Below, piece by piece: positions 1 to 11,017 of a DNA stretch of 64,000 nt (the stretch's first letter is position 1; each line of letters begins with the position of its first letter). Under the pieces are notes generated by a model that worked only from the letters and a program-made list of their open reading frames with translations, was not told the origin of the DNA and did not search any database. This stretch comes from Adenophora triphylla var. japonica (lineage: Eukaryota > Streptophyta > Magnoliopsida > Asterales > Campanulaceae), in the NCBI GenBank assembly GCA_022495995.1, contig JAFEMH010001469.1, positions 186,001 to 250,000 on the forward strand. Reading direction: 5' to 3'. The position numbers and the translations under genes were made by a program.

Positions 1-45
1 TGTATAAATGCAAATAGTGGTCTAGCGAGAGAACAAACTTATCGA

Positions 46-60
46 TGGTATCACGAGCTT
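46..60 (+). other. Primer-binding-site-like sequence (tRNA-iMet type)
   Basis: TGGTATCACGAGC matches the plant initiator tRNA-Met PBS (TGGTATCAGAGC) except for one extra C. It sits upstream of gag, as expected just inside a 5' LTR. No LTR end is visible before it, so bases 1-45 may be altered. Confidence 0.5.
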
Positions 61-79
61 GAGGATTTAAAGACTTAAG

Positions 80-306
80 ATGCTGGCAGTTGAGGTACCA
101 AATAAAGGTAACCTAGTGAATGAGAATGCTATAGAAGAAGTAGCTGAGGAAATAATAGGGAGTGGAGCCACCCCGAGTTTGATGAGGATGAGAAACTAGT
201 GACACTAATGCATAGGACCCGAGGAAGACCAAAGGGATCCAAGAACAAAGTGAGAGTGTCAAGTGGAAGACCTACGGGAAGATTTAGGAAGAATGTAACT
301 CCATGA
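80..306 (+). pseudogene. Small broken ORF upstream of gag with two AT-hook-like motifs
   Basis: An ATG at 80 opens an acidic reading frame (frame 2). It passes by a one-base shift near 160-180 into frame 1, which runs to the TGA at 304-306. The C-terminal 30 residues are basic and contain RGRPKGSKNK and, 7 residues later, GRPTGRFRK. Both are AT-hook-like (GRP core flanked by basic residues), which in known proteins bind the minor groove of AT-rich DNA. The reading lies between the PBS and gag. Function is unknown; it could be an extra ORF of the retroelement or a captured fragment, and the frameshift says it is dead here. Confidence 0.4.
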
Positions 307-713
307 GTGAAAAGTGGGGTATTATTTTACTATTATTTCCTAGAAGAGATAGTAAGTTAGCAGTTTTCGTTCTAGTAGCAAGGATTTTGGTTTGGATGTT
401 TTATTGTTTTTTTCATTTTAGTTATGAAATAAAGTTTAGTTGCAATTAAATTATATTTGCGTAATTGTGTTCCTAAATGTTAATTATGTGAATTGAATTG
501 GAACATGAAAGAGTGGTCTAGTGAATTGACCAAAAGTATATGTTAACTGGCTAAATGAATAGCCAAGTGTGATAAATTTTGGGTCAAGTGAAACGACCTA
601 TGAAAGTAATTACCATTCTAGTGAAACGATTGGTGGTCTGATGAAATGACCTATGACTGAATGTGTTAATATGTATCAAAATTGTATATGTGTATAAGTA
701 TAAAGTAATTAGC
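307..713 (+). other. Retroelement 5' untranslated leader
   Basis: AT-rich DNA between the small AT-hook reading frame and gag. It contains several short degenerate repeats of the type GTGAAACGACCTATGA (about 580-655). These resemble the ATTGAAATGACCTAAGG repeats in the 3' LTR near 5210-5265. No gene is seen. Confidence 0.4.
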
Positions 714-2283
714 ATGAATATTGCTAATATTGGTGTGAGTGAAAACACCTTGTATTCGTATAATAATGAGAATGTTATGTATCGTCCTCAGATGTCGAGA
801 AACACCAGGAGTGGAAATGGCGACCATGGACAGACAGACCCTGACATGGCAAATCTGTTACAGACTTTAACTCAGGCGGTGGCCGGGAATTGGTCCAAGT
901 TGTGCGGGGGTTGGCGCGGCGGCAAGCCGCCGCCTCCAGCAAGTACCGCTCGAGGGGACCACTGCAGGGCAGTTTCAGAGGAGAAAACCTGACTCGTTTT
1001 CCGGAGATCCGAAGGAGAAACCTGCGGACTGGATTAAAAATATGGAAAAGATCTTTGAGACTATTACTTGCACCGCAGAGCAGAAAGTGGTGTTCGCAAC
1101 TTTTGTGTTGAAAGGTAGTGCGCAAACTTGGTGGGAAGCCGAGCGCAGAGCAGCGACTGCACGTGGAACCGGAAACTACACGTGGGACATGTTCAAGACC
1201 GCGTTCAACGATAAGTATTATCCAGCAAGTGTAAGAAATGCAAAAGTAGCGGAGTTCCTGACCCTGGAACAAGGAGGAAAAACCGTGGATGAGTATTGTG
1301 CCAAATTCACGGAATTGTTGGAGTTTGCACCAGCCTTCTTCGAGAACGAAGATCAGAAAGCGAGAAAATTCGAGGCAGGCTTAAGTGATAGGATCAGATT
1401 CAGGATCACCCCTCTACTGTTACCGACTTATGGCCAAGTGTTGGACCGGGCCAGAATAGTGGAGAGGGAATCAGACAACTATCGCAACAAGAAGGACGAA
1501 AAGAAGAAGTCCACTGAAAAGGAATCAACCGGGTCCAAGGGATTCACAGAGAAGTGGAACCGGGACGGGGCTGGTACTAAGCGGAAAGCTACAGAAGAGG
1601 ACCGTGGGAAAGGCGTGGCAGATAACAATATTCCGAACAAGAACTATGGTAACCGCCGAGATGTGAAGCGAGGCGACACGCGAGGAAAAGAACCAGAAGA
1701 AAAGTGCAAGTTGTGTGATAAGAGCCACAAGACTGAGGACTGTTGGTATAATGACCGGAAATGTTACATCTGCAATAAGACCGGACATCCTAAATGGAAA
1801 TGCCCGGAAGCTCAGAAGGACGCTGCTACTCCAGGGGCTGGAGGCGACAACAAGGGAAATGGGGGAGGTCGTGGCCGTGTGTTCACCATGACAGCCAGGG
1901 AGGCGAGGGCCACAAATGACGTCGTGGCAGGTACTCTTCATCTCCTTACTCGTAGTGTATACGCATTAATTGATACGGGAGCTACCCATTCTGTCATTAG
2001 TATCCGTTTAGCGAAACGCTTGAAATTGAAACCTGAGGCAATCGAAATACCTTTGGTGATAGATACCCCGACTAATGAGTCGATCCCTATATCGTTGGTA
2101 TATAAGAATTACCCTTTGAACATAAGTGGTAGAGAACTCGAGGTTGATATAATAGAATTAGAAATGAATGAAGTTGATATCATTTTGGGAATGGATTGGT
2201 TATCTGCGTACCATGCCAAAGTAGATTGTTTTAAGAAGGAAGTACATTTTGGGGTTACCTCCTGGAGAGGAGTTTTATTTTAA
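714..2283 (+). pseudogene. Ty3/gypsy gag and aspartic protease, frameshifted
   Basis: Structural capsid protein and protease of the chromovirus. The gag N-terminus starts at ATG 714 in frame 3. It shifts through frame 2 around 900-1040 and continues in frame 1 from about 1000 to 2283 (413 aa open from 1042). The capsid (retrotransposon gag family) covers the first ~140 residues of that stretch, including QTWWEAE. Then comes a charged linker, and two cysteine clusters at about 1708-1803 (CKLCDKSHKTEDC, then CYICNKTGHPKWKC), the second a canonical CX2CX4HX4C knuckle. The protease active site LIDTGATHSVIS lies near 1966. At least two frameshifts in gag and loss of frame after 2270 make it non-coding. 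Confidence 0.85.
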
Positions 2284-3387
2284 AGGATCGAGGCCGAGAA
2301 GTCGATTGGGTCTTATATCAGTGATGCGGGCTAGGAAGATGCTACGGAAAGGATGTGAGGGACCAGCGGTTGTACGCTAAATTTAAGAAGTGCGAATTTT
2401 GGCTCGAGGAAGTAGCATTCTTAGGTCATGTGGTATCTAGGGATGAGATTGCCGTAGATCCTACAAAGATAGAAGCTATAGTAAACTGAGAGAGACCACC
2501 TATAGTCAGTGAAATAAGAAGTTTCTTGAGGTTAACAGGATAATATAGGAGATTCATTGAATGATTTTCGAAGTGGTCAGTACAGTTAACAAGGTTAACG
2601 CATAAAGGAACAAGGTTTGTTTAGTTATAAGAATGTGAAAAGAAATTTGAAGGACTGAAGAGTCAAATTGGGTCTGCACCGGTTCTTACTATACCAAGGA
2701 TAGGACAAATTTGTGATGTATAGTGATACTCCACTGAAGGTATTAGGTTGCGTGTTGATAACAAAATGATAAAGTTATAGCATATGCGTCAAGACAACTG
2801 AAGGACCATGAGAGGAATTACCCGACCCACGATTTGGAATTAGTAGCGGTGGTATTTGCATTGAAAATTTGCAGACTTTACTTGTATGGAATAACTTGTC
2901 AGATCTCTATAGATCATTAGAGTCTTAATTACATTTCACCTAGAAGGAGCTTAACGTAATGCAGAGGTGATGGCTTGAGTTGCTTAGGGATTTTGAATGT
3001 TCAATTTGTATCACCCACGGAAAGCCAACAAGGTGGCCGAAGCCTTGAGTAGGAAGAATCGAGGAACCTTGGCAAGATTGGGGAAGTGGCCTATAGATTG
3101 GCACTACCACCGATTTTAGCTGGAGTGCATGAGGCGTTCCATGTCTCTATGCTAAGAAAGTATATTCACGATCCAAGTCACGTGATCGAGTACAAACAGC
3201 CAGAGTCCGTACTGATTTAAGCTATGATGAAAAGCCGATTAAGATTGTGGATCGGAAGGACCAGAACCTGCGAAGGCGAGTTATCCCGTACGTGAAGGTG
3301 CAATGGAGCAACCACACAGAACGCGAGGCGACATGGGAGCTCGAAAGCGAAATGAGGGAAATGTATCCCGATCTCTTCGAAAATTAA
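2284..3387 (+). pseudogene. Deleted pol remnant: RT thumb, RNase H, chromodomain-like tail
   Basis: Fragments of polymerase read through many stops and shifts. The PR-RT linker is at 2275-2366. The sequence then jumps (deletion) to RT palm/thumb residues [20 protein letters not shown] (about 2379-2440). RNase H-like [20 protein letters not shown] lies at about 2780-2840. After another deletion that removes integrase, VHEAFHVSMLRKY appears (about 3127-3165). The last segment (3217-3387, ending in TAA) reads VDRKDQNLRRRVIPYVKVQW and then an ATWELE motif, the CR/chromodomain-like C-terminus of Tekay/Del-type integrase. The catalytic RT core is absent. Confidence 0.8.
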
Positions 3388-3417
3388 GGTACGTTTAGTT
3401 TGGAGGACCAAACTCTT

Positions 3418-3432
3418 TTAAGGGGGTAAGAA
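3418..3432 (+). other. Polypurine tract
   Basis: A purine-rich run (AAGGGGGTAAGAA, about 3420-3432) sits immediately before the TG that opens the 3' LTR. This is the expected position of the plus-strand primer. Confidence 0.6.
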
Positions 3433-3617
3433 TGTAAAGACCCGAAAAATTTTAAATTTTTTTTTTTAGTATTATTTTAATTATATTAATAATAAAATAA
3501 TACTCATTAATTGATTTGGACTTGGGTTAATTAAATGGACCAAATTATTTAATTAAATAATTTAGGCTAAGTTGGGCTTAGGAAGTCAAGGGGGCCCAAG
3601 GAGGTGAAAGCCTAGGG

Positions 3618-3625
3618 TATAAATA
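3618..3625 (+). promoter_or_regulatory. LTR TATA box
   Basis: TATAAATA, 185 bp into the LTR, is followed about 30-90 bp later by an AAACCCTAGAGAGAG leader. It fits a Pol II core promoter for the element's genomic RNA. Confidence 0.45.
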
Positions 3626-4329
3626 TTAAAACCCTTTATTAATTTTTCATAATTAGTCAGTTAGCAAAGAAAAAAAAAAAAATTAAAAGAAAACCCTAGA
3701 GAGAGAGAGGGGGCGACGGCTGGAAGCTAAAGGGGGAGGAGACAGCCGGTTTTTGACCTCTTTTGGTCATTGTTCCTTCATCAAAAATCAAGGTAAGATC
3801 ATAACCTAAAACCTAGTTTTTGTTTCATTCAATTCCGAATTAAATTGAATTAGTTATGATTTTTCAAAGGTTTGAAACTATTTAAAATCTAGGTTTAGTC
3901 ATTCTTAGATTTTAATGATTTAATCCTAGTGTTTAATCAATGAATTGAAGGTTTGATTATTGAAGAATTGTAGGATATAATGATGTAACCCTAACCCTAG
4001 TTCATATTGTTTTAAAATTAAATCAAACTAAATTAATAGGATTAAAGGTATTTTTATTAAAAGGGTTTTATGAATTAAATGACATTTTAAATGTTTAGAA
4101 AATAAAAAGATGAACAAAAATCTGTTCTTGACCCATATAGGGTTCGGCCAAGTTGACCTAGAGGAATTTAGGGTTTGTCTCTTTTTAAATGTTAAGCTTT
4201 TGGTCTATTTTGTTAAAGCACAGATTAGTTTTTAAACCGAAAAGGGACCAAACTGCAGAGTTTTCAAAGCTGAAAGGATTTTCCAGTTAAGTTTGTAACT
4301 GAGCAGTTAACTTCAGGACTGAACTGAAA

Positions 4330-4560
4330 AGTTCAAAGGTTCTGAAGGACTGTTCGGTGATTTTGTAAATTCGAAGGACTGTTTTGCAATTACTGAAAAG
4401 TTGAAGGACTGTTTAGTAATTTTTCAAAAGTTGAGGGACTATTTTGTAATTTTCAAAAGTTGAGGGACTGTTTTGTAATTTTTCAAAAGTCGAAGGACCA
4501 TTTTGTAAAAGTCTAAAAGTTAAGTGACCTCTTGGTAAATTTTGGAAAGTTAAAAGATCT
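4330..4560 (+). repeat. Degenerate ~32-36-bp tandem repeat in the LTR
   Basis: About seven diverged units of the type AAAAGTTGAGGGACTGTTTT plus GTAATTTTTC. Spacing and sequence drift, so the array is old. Confidence 0.6.
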
Positions 4561-5180
4561 TATTGAAATAAAGAAAACATAAAGAACCTTTTAGAATTTA
4601 GGGGAAATCCAAAGACTTTAAAGGAATTATATTAAAGGAAGAGAAGAAGAATAACACTTTAAGAATACTAAAAGACTTAGATTCCAAAGTGTTAGAGTTT
4701 CGAAATAGAAAGTTCCTAAGATTAAGAGACTGCTAAATTAGGAAAGTTTCTAAAAATAGAAAGTTAAGTTAACCAATAAGGTGAGTCTAAAAGTAACTCA
4801 TAGGTTAACTAAGGAAAGGAAGTATAGGTGCATAAGAAGTAATAAAAGATTACTTGTGCCTAAAATATATTATTACGTGATTGTAGATTTCGCGTAAAGG
4901 AGGCGTTGCTTAAGGAAGGAAAGCAAAGCTAAGGTAAGGGATTACGTTCATTAAGTATTTGAATGTATCTTCCTTTGTTATAGGATTCCCTATTGATGAT
5001 TTGTATATTACCAAGTGGCCGGTAGTTATTCATTTGTATTCCTCGTTATGAACGTTCTTGGAATATCTTACCATTGATGCGTTTTGTTCAATGTGTATCT
5101 ATGTGAATTGAAATTGACTTATGTGTTCTCGTACCATGAGCACTATATGTATATGATGTTAAAATTGTCCAATTGATAGG

Positions 5181-5262
5181 GACTTTTTATGTTTGGGGTC
5201 GTTACATTGAAATGACCTAAGGACTCTTTATGTTTGGGGTCGTTACATTGAAATGACCTAAG
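5181..5262 (+). repeat. 41-bp tandem duplication in the LTR
   Basis: Two nearly identical units containing TATGTTTGGGGTCGTTACAT followed by TGAAATGACCTAAGG. The offset is 41 bp. Confidence 0.75.
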
Positions 5263-5990
5263 GCCTGAAATGATTGAAATGGTCTCAAAGTTAAATTCAC
5301 TATAGAAGGAAGTGATCTAAATTCTATAGATGTGATTATCATGATGCATCAGAATAAGGGGGCGCTTGGATAATAGCGTAAGTGAACCTTATTCAACGAT
5401 TTCCTGAAAAGGTGTATCGGAGTCGCCTAGATGAAAGGTGCAAAAGTACTTGGAATTGACGGATGTGTAAAGTTCCATTTGTTATTTGTAAAAGTGCCAC
5501 TACTTGTTATTTGAAAAAGTACCCTCTTTGACATTCTCGGACATAAATTATTTATTGTACATGTTATCCTTTCATTGAATTATTGTTAAACTCCGTTCGT
5601 TAGGTCGTCTCTTCTTAGAAACCGAAGAGACCCCGTATGAACTTGCGAGCTTTGTTCGCTCACCCTTTCCTATTCTTTCCCCTCCAGGTAATAAATGATG
5701 GAGAGGATTGGCTGCGTATTGATGGATTAGCTACATTGGAGTTCAATTAATTTTTTTAGAACATTAAGTATTTTTGAGCTAGTGGTTTGTACTAGCCGTA
5801 GAGATTATTACCGTTTTCAGCATTTAAGTTTATTTCAAATAGTGGTTAATACTTTTGAATTATGGTTTTAGTAGCCGTTGGAGGCTATTTTATTAATGAA
5901 GTAAGTATTATTATTATGTGTGAAAATTGGGATCGTTACATGAGCAAATAGGCCCCCGAAGCTTGACGGCCAGAACACAAGTGCTTTGGG

Positions 5991-8511
5991 GTGAGCATGA
6001 TCATTAAGGCTTACCATACATTTGTACAAGTTGGATCCGACGACGGTGAGTTTGGAGGCGGAGCAAGGGGAAGATGGGCCGTGCCCAAAATTGAACTCAA
6101 AAAAAAGGACGTCGGAAGGCAAATGATCGACGCCCTACGAGGCTCCTTTAGGGTTCAGGCTTCGACCTACAAGTTGGAACATCTCAGCTTGGCAGAGTAT
6201 GAACCCCGTCGCCACTCCATAGTGACCAGTAAGGAGAAGGTCGGCTTCTTTTACAAACAGTTTGAGCTCGGCCTAAGACTGCCTCTAGACCCCTTCATCA
6301 ACGAATTCCTGGAGGATTCCGCTTGTGTGCCCATGGAAGTCAGTGCCAACACCGTCAGAATTTTATCTGGGTTTGCCATCGTCTGCAGATTTCTTGGCTA
6401 CGAGCCGTGCAACAAAGTGTTCCGTCGATACTATAGGACGGTCCGAAACACCGCCAAAGGGAAGACGACGGTTAGTGTGTCCTCGGTCAGGAACGCACGA
6501 AATTTCTTCTTGGACATTCCGAGCAAGGTGTATGGATGGGAGAACCATTTGATATTGGTGGAGAGCCGAGTAGGGTGGCAGTTTCCATTCCCGGAGGCGG
6601 CAACGCCGATCGGTGATAGGCGTATCTTCCAAGCTCAGTGGGCCGACGAGTGAAGGGAAAGATTGACAACTTGTTAGACCTTGGATGGGTCTCATACAAA
6701 GACATTGAAGCCTCTCGATGGAGATATATCCGAGCCGGTATGATGTCCAGCCGTCTATGGGGCCTGATCCTTTAGTGCGAATTGATTTGGATGCCCGCTA
6801 TCCTGGCCCGGGTCGTCCACCAAGAGTTCGTTTTTAAAGATAATTGTTTGAATTGTGCGACGGCACTAACCGGGTCGTATTGAGGAGACGCGAAAACCTT
6901 GAGATGAATGGGGTTGGGCTCCTGCTATCTTTTAATTTTGCTCTTTGCTCGTCCTCGTCGTTAGTGAAGACTAATCTCTTTTCCTTGGTTGTTTTGCGTA
7001 CTTACCCAAGGGACGTAGATAGAATCGAAGCAAAGATCATGGACGGAGCCATCGAGCTAGTGGCCAGGGGGACCAAGAAGAAGGAGAGGGGCTGCCACAC
7101 GTGCCATTCTCGATCGTCAAGAGAAGCGTACGACGAGGAACGAGCAACTTCCCAATGACCCTTCGGTGCTATCCCCATGATTGAAAGGGAGCCGGCGTTG
7201 AAGGATTGAACACTGGAGGCCGTCGGCCGTTGTTGATGCGCCCGAGAGGGCAATTGGCATGGAGATTGATCCTCCCAGTGCGGAGACTGTTGGGGCTCAG
7301 ATGGCCGTCGCTGATGAGGCCGAGCGTATTGAAGTGGAGAGCACTGATTCAAACCCCGAGCTCCGCGAGTCCGACGCTCGTGCCTCCAAGAAAAGAAAAA
7401 GTCATTTCGTCGATCCTCCCAGCGCGTCGGACCCATCTACTCCAAGGGCTGATGCTCCCAGCTCGTCGACGGTGGTCCTGTCCAAGGTCAAGGCCAAAGA
7501 GATGGCGGCCCATTGCCAAGGCCTCTCATATAACCTGGGATCCCATATCTGCAGAGGAACGGCAGCGCGCTCTTGCTGGGGACGGCTCTGACAAGGCGTG
7601 GACGGGATGTTGAGCTGACCCGTAGGATGAAGGATGCCAACCTTACCCCCGAAACCTTTCATGCCCGTCTTGGGCTAATCCAAACTGAGGTACTTCGCAT
7701 TAAAGATGAAATTTTTTCTCCGTCTCTTTATACTTGTGCTAATACTTTAACCGTTGCAGCTATCGTCGATGATGGATGCCATGACGGCGGGTTATAGGGA
7801 GTGCCTGGACGCCGAAGCTTCGAGGCAACGAACGTAATGAAGGCCGTCGGCGATAAGGGACGGCCGAGCAAAACCGAAGGAGGCCGAGACCAATGTTGGG
7901 GAGCTCGCTCTTGCCCATGAGCTTTTGCAAGTCGATGAAAAAGATAACCTTCTCAAGGAGATGGATGCCTTGAAGGAAGGGAAGACCAAAGCTGAGGCCG
8001 ACTCTAAGGTGCTCTCCGACGGTCTTCGCGTCTGTGAAAACCGGCTTCAAAAGGCGACGGCCCACATTGAAACGATGAAGGCAAACCGTGATGCTGAGTT
8101 GGCCCAGGCCAGGCGTGACGCCATCGACGACTTCAAGAAAAGCTCTGAGTGCCTTCAAATGGTCACTACTCATGCCAAGTGGGTTCTTCAAAGACGGGGC
8201 TAAACATATGGCTAGGCGGCTTCTTCTCGGACCCCCGCAATAAAAGATCTTTCTCTCCGTCAGGAAGTTAGCCGACCTCTGCTGAAGAGGCTCACGACGA
8301 TGAAGCGCGCTCTCGTCCATCCCCTTGTCCCCTATACCGCCAATGATTTTCTCATCATAAGTGGAGGACGACGCCAAGGCCGGGAAGAGACGAGCCGGCC
8401 TATTCCTCCTGTCGTCCGGGCAACTTTGACGCATATTATAAGTACTTCATTGAAGACGGCCCAGATCCTGATGTAGCTTCATCAAACGCCGGCGGTGCAG
8501 ATCCCCAGTGA
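5991..8511 (+). pseudogene. Additional ORF of copy A, antisense to gag-pol: PF04195-like domain plus coiled coil
   Basis: A + strand gene opposite gag-pol. The first open stretch (5991-6653, 220 aa) contains FELGLRLPLDPFINEFLED and ANTVRILSGFAIVCRFLGYE, matching the plant 'putative gypsy-type transposon' family (PF04195). Later frames are broken by shifts. One acidic, Ser/Pro-rich stretch with a basic KKRK patch lies at 7259-7450. A Glu/Lys-rich coiled coil is at 7925-8180, and the C-terminus ends in TGA at 8509-8511. A pyrimidine stretch ending in GTTGCAG at about 7760 is a candidate 3' splice site just before the coiled-coil exon, as in copy B. Function is unknown. It lacks the N-terminal ~150 residues and the promoter seen in copy B. 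Confidence 0.75.
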
Positions 8512-9216
8512 TTGATTTTTTTTTTGAGATGTTTTGTAATGTTTCTAAACAATGCTTCATTTTATCCGGTGGTGGTTCCAAACATTGTCTCAAAATAATT
8601 TTTAATTTTCGTAATGTAGCTTGACTTTGTTTCCTCGTTGTTTAGAGGGGGTCGTACAATGTTTGTTTTATGTTTAAGTTATTTAATGCCTTTGTTTTCT
8701 GTTTGTTAATCTTTGTTAACATAGATAGCATGTGATAACCTATTGGACGAGTAAGTTTGAGGACAAGTATGATTGGTCGTCGTTAGTGACGACCAGAATG
8801 TGGGTCGTCCTAATATGGTCGACCTTTGCTCAGACTTGTGTTTTCTCAACTTCTCAATGGCTCGTAGGAATAGTATGAAGGTTAATAGATTTTTGTTCGT
8901 AGACAAAATTCTATAGACGAGTCATCTATACCGTTATAGCGATCGACGAAGTCTGGCTACGTCTAACCTTTATACTTGGTTAAAGTAGATGTATTCGACG
9001 AAGTCTGGCTTTGTCTAACCTTTATACTTGGTTAAAGTGCTAGAGTTTGTGTAGTAGAAAATCAACAAAGCGACGATCTTTCATAAATAACTTTATAGTA
9101 AACAACGAGCTACCGGGATTTATAGGTATCCCTTACAGTCTCAAAAACTTCAAAGTTTCACAAAATTACATAACACAAGGTAGGCGCCTTAAGGGAGCTA
9201 GATGTCGTCGACGACC
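8512..9216. other. Convergent spacer between aORF and pol of copy A
   Basis: AT-rich non-coding DNA where the 3' ends of the + strand aORF and - strand pol meet. It contains one clear 52-bp tandem duplication (see 8944-9047). No gene is recognised. Confidence 0.6.
8944..9047 (+). repeat. 52-bp tandem duplication in the convergent spacer
   Basis: Two units beginning CGACGAAGTCTGGCT (8944 and 8996) and ending ATACTTGGTTAAAGT. It occupies the same position in the element as the larger minisatellite of copy B. Confidence 0.75.
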
Positions 9217-10290
9217 TCAAAAGTAGTATTTCATTAGGTGGTTGGCGTGCCATGGATGTTTGAGATTTTCACCGTTCGGCTTTGCAAGGCGATAGGTTCC
9301 CTCTCTAACCACACTTGTGACAATGTATGGTCCTTCCCAATTGGGGGAGAGTTTGTTTTGACGGGCTTTGAGTCCCGTTGCTTCAATCTTTCTTAGTACA
9401 TGGTCACCGACCTTAAAGAACCTTCTCTTCACCTTCTTGTCGTGGTAAGCCTTGGTTTTCTTCTTATAGTTCTCCATCCTCAATTGGGCATCCAATCTCC
9501 GCTCGTCTACGAGGTCCAGGTCGACTTGTCGGTTGTGGATGTTCTTTTCTACCTCGTACAAAGCAACTCGGTCCGTCGGCGGAGTTCGGCGGGAGCCACG
9601 TAGCTTCGAGCCATAAGCCAAGGCAAATGGGGTTTCCCGTAGGCCCCCGGGTGGTTGTGCGGACGGCCAGAGCTGAGGGTAGTCCGTCCAACCATCTCGT
9701 ATCTCTTCCTCCGCATTTTTGCACAAGGCGATAAGACGAGTTTATTGGCCGCTGACTTGCCCGTTGCCTTGGGGTAGGCGACGGACGACTGGAGTGTTTG
9801 ACGCCCATCCTGTTCAATTCCTGCTCAAATTTTCTTGAAAACCGTAGGCCGTTATGCAGAGACGATCACCCTCGGGATTCCGAAGCGACACCATATTGAG
9901 TCATGAATGAAGCTTAGTGGCGTTGTTTTCTGTAATCTTGTTCAAGGCCTTCGCCTCTACCCACTTTGAGAAGTAATCAACCGCTACGATCACATATTTG
10001 ACTCCTCCCTTCGGCGGAAAAGGCCCGATCAAATCAACACCCCACATATCAAACGGCCAGCGGCCAAGACAGTGGGTTTGCTCGGTCGTGGCAGCTTGGG
10101 AAGGTCGGCGAAACGTTGGCGGTGTGTCACACTTTTTCACAAACTGTTTAGCATCTTCACGAAGGTGGCCAAGTAGTATCCCATGGTTATGATTTTATCG
10201 CCAGCCAGTACGGGCCCCGGGGTGGCCTCCACATTCTCCTTGATGCACTTCGAACAAAGAATCGAACGACCTTGTCCGATGAACGCTTTA
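9217..10290 (-). pseudogene. Integrase of Tat copy A, with internal deletion
   Basis: Read on the - strand, 9901-10140 gives the zinc-domain end, then WPFDMWGVDLIGPFPPKGG and VDYFSKWVEAKAL (first catalytic Asp). The frame then breaks. 9217-9726 resumes only near the end of the core and gives the C-terminal domain (KRRFFKVGDHVLRK, WEGPYIV, HLMKYYF). The segment that should carry the second Asp and the Glu of the DDE triad is largely missing between about 9730 and 9900. Confidence 0.85.
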
Positions 10291-10297
10291 ACAATGG

Positions 10298-10960
10298 CTA
10301 GGGGTAATGGATCGTCTGCCAGAGCTCTCCTTCGACGACCGTAAATCTGGCTGACTTCCTCTTTACTCGTCTTGCCGAGACCTCGTCCGTTGGCAACTCC
10401 TCCCGTTCAATGAACGCCTTTAGTTCGTCGATCCAACATTTTGGGCCATCTCCTACGCAAAGGATCTTCACCCGTTCATAAGCCGGCCGGTCCAAATAGG
10501 CAGTGATGGCCGTGCTCGTCCTCGTGGAGTTGGTCTCGTAGCTAGCTTTGAAAGTAGGTCGGCGTGCTCGTTGTTTTCTCGAGCGATTCTCTGAATGGCC
10601 CAAAATTCTAAACCTTGTATCAATTCTCCGACCAATAGGTGATACTTCTGCAGGGTGGAATCGACGACCTGATAATCTCCTCTCACTTGGTTCACGATCA
10701 ATTGGGAATCACAATAAGCTGCAATTTTTGTGGCTCCAAAACACTTTGCATACTCAATGGCCGCTATGAGTGCCTCGTACTCGGCCCGGTTGTTTGATGC
10801 TTGAAACTTGAACCTCGTAACCTCTTCAAAACCGCCCCACTTTCTCGGCTCGACAAGAACGATCCCTGCTCCGCTCGTACTCTTGGTGGCCGACCCGTCG
10901 GAAAAGATTTTCCAACATCCTACGGGCGGGAACTAACTCCGTTTGTCGCTCAATGACCTC
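10298..10960 (-). pseudogene. Second (archaeal-type) RNase H domain of Tat copy A and linker
   Basis: Downstream of the gypsy RNase H, a second RNase H-like domain is readable across frames: SDGSATKSTSGAGIV, SNNRAEYEALIAAIEYAK, YCDSQLIVNQVRGDYQ and NEHADLLSKLA. These carry the D-E-D-D type acidic residues. Acquisition of this extra RNase H is established for the Tat lineage. A linker (10298-10500) leads to the integrase zinc domain. Several frameshifts are present. Confidence 0.8.
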
Positions 10961-11017
10961 TTTCCCCTTGCTCGATGGCTGCGACCTCCTTTGATCGTCG
11001 TCGAGGTGAATGATGTT

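Larger units (their letters stand above)
1..5940 (+). mobile_element. Decayed Tekay/Del-like Ty3/gypsy chromovirus, 5' LTR outside the window
   Basis: A + strand LTR retrotransposon. In order it shows a tRNA-iMet-like primer-binding site near 46, a frameshifted gag with zinc knuckles and an aspartic protease up to 2283, fragments of RT and RNase H (2290-3060), a chromodomain-like C-terminus (3217-3387), a G-rich polypurine tract (about 3418-3432) and a 2.5-kb 3' LTR (3433-5940). The RT core with its catalytic YxDD and nearly all of integrase are missing, so this is an internally deleted, non-autonomous relic. The clade call rests on the long LTR, the iMet-type PBS and the chromodomain-like tail typical of chromoviruses. 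The 5' LTR is not recognisable in bases 1-45 and presumably lies outside the window. Confidence 0.85.
3433..5940 (+). repeat. 3' LTR of the Tekay-like element (about 2.5 kb)
   Basis: It begins TGTAAAGACC after the polypurine tract and ends GATCGTTACA, giving short imperfect TGTAA...TTACA termini. A TATA box lies at 3618-3625 and an AAACCCTAGAGAG leader follows. Internally there are degenerate ~32-36-bp repeats (about 4330-4560) and a 41-bp tandem duplication (5181-5262). The next five bases (5941-5945, TGAGC) would be the TSD; its partner lies outside the window. No protein-coding frame is seen. Confidence 0.75.

Noticed and set aside
3433..5940. Idea that this LTR is the missing 3' LTR of Tat copy A
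   Set aside because: Its termini read TGTAA...TTACA in + orientation after a + strand polypurine tract and chromodomain, and it shares nothing with the 0.94-kb Tat LTR at 15272-16211.
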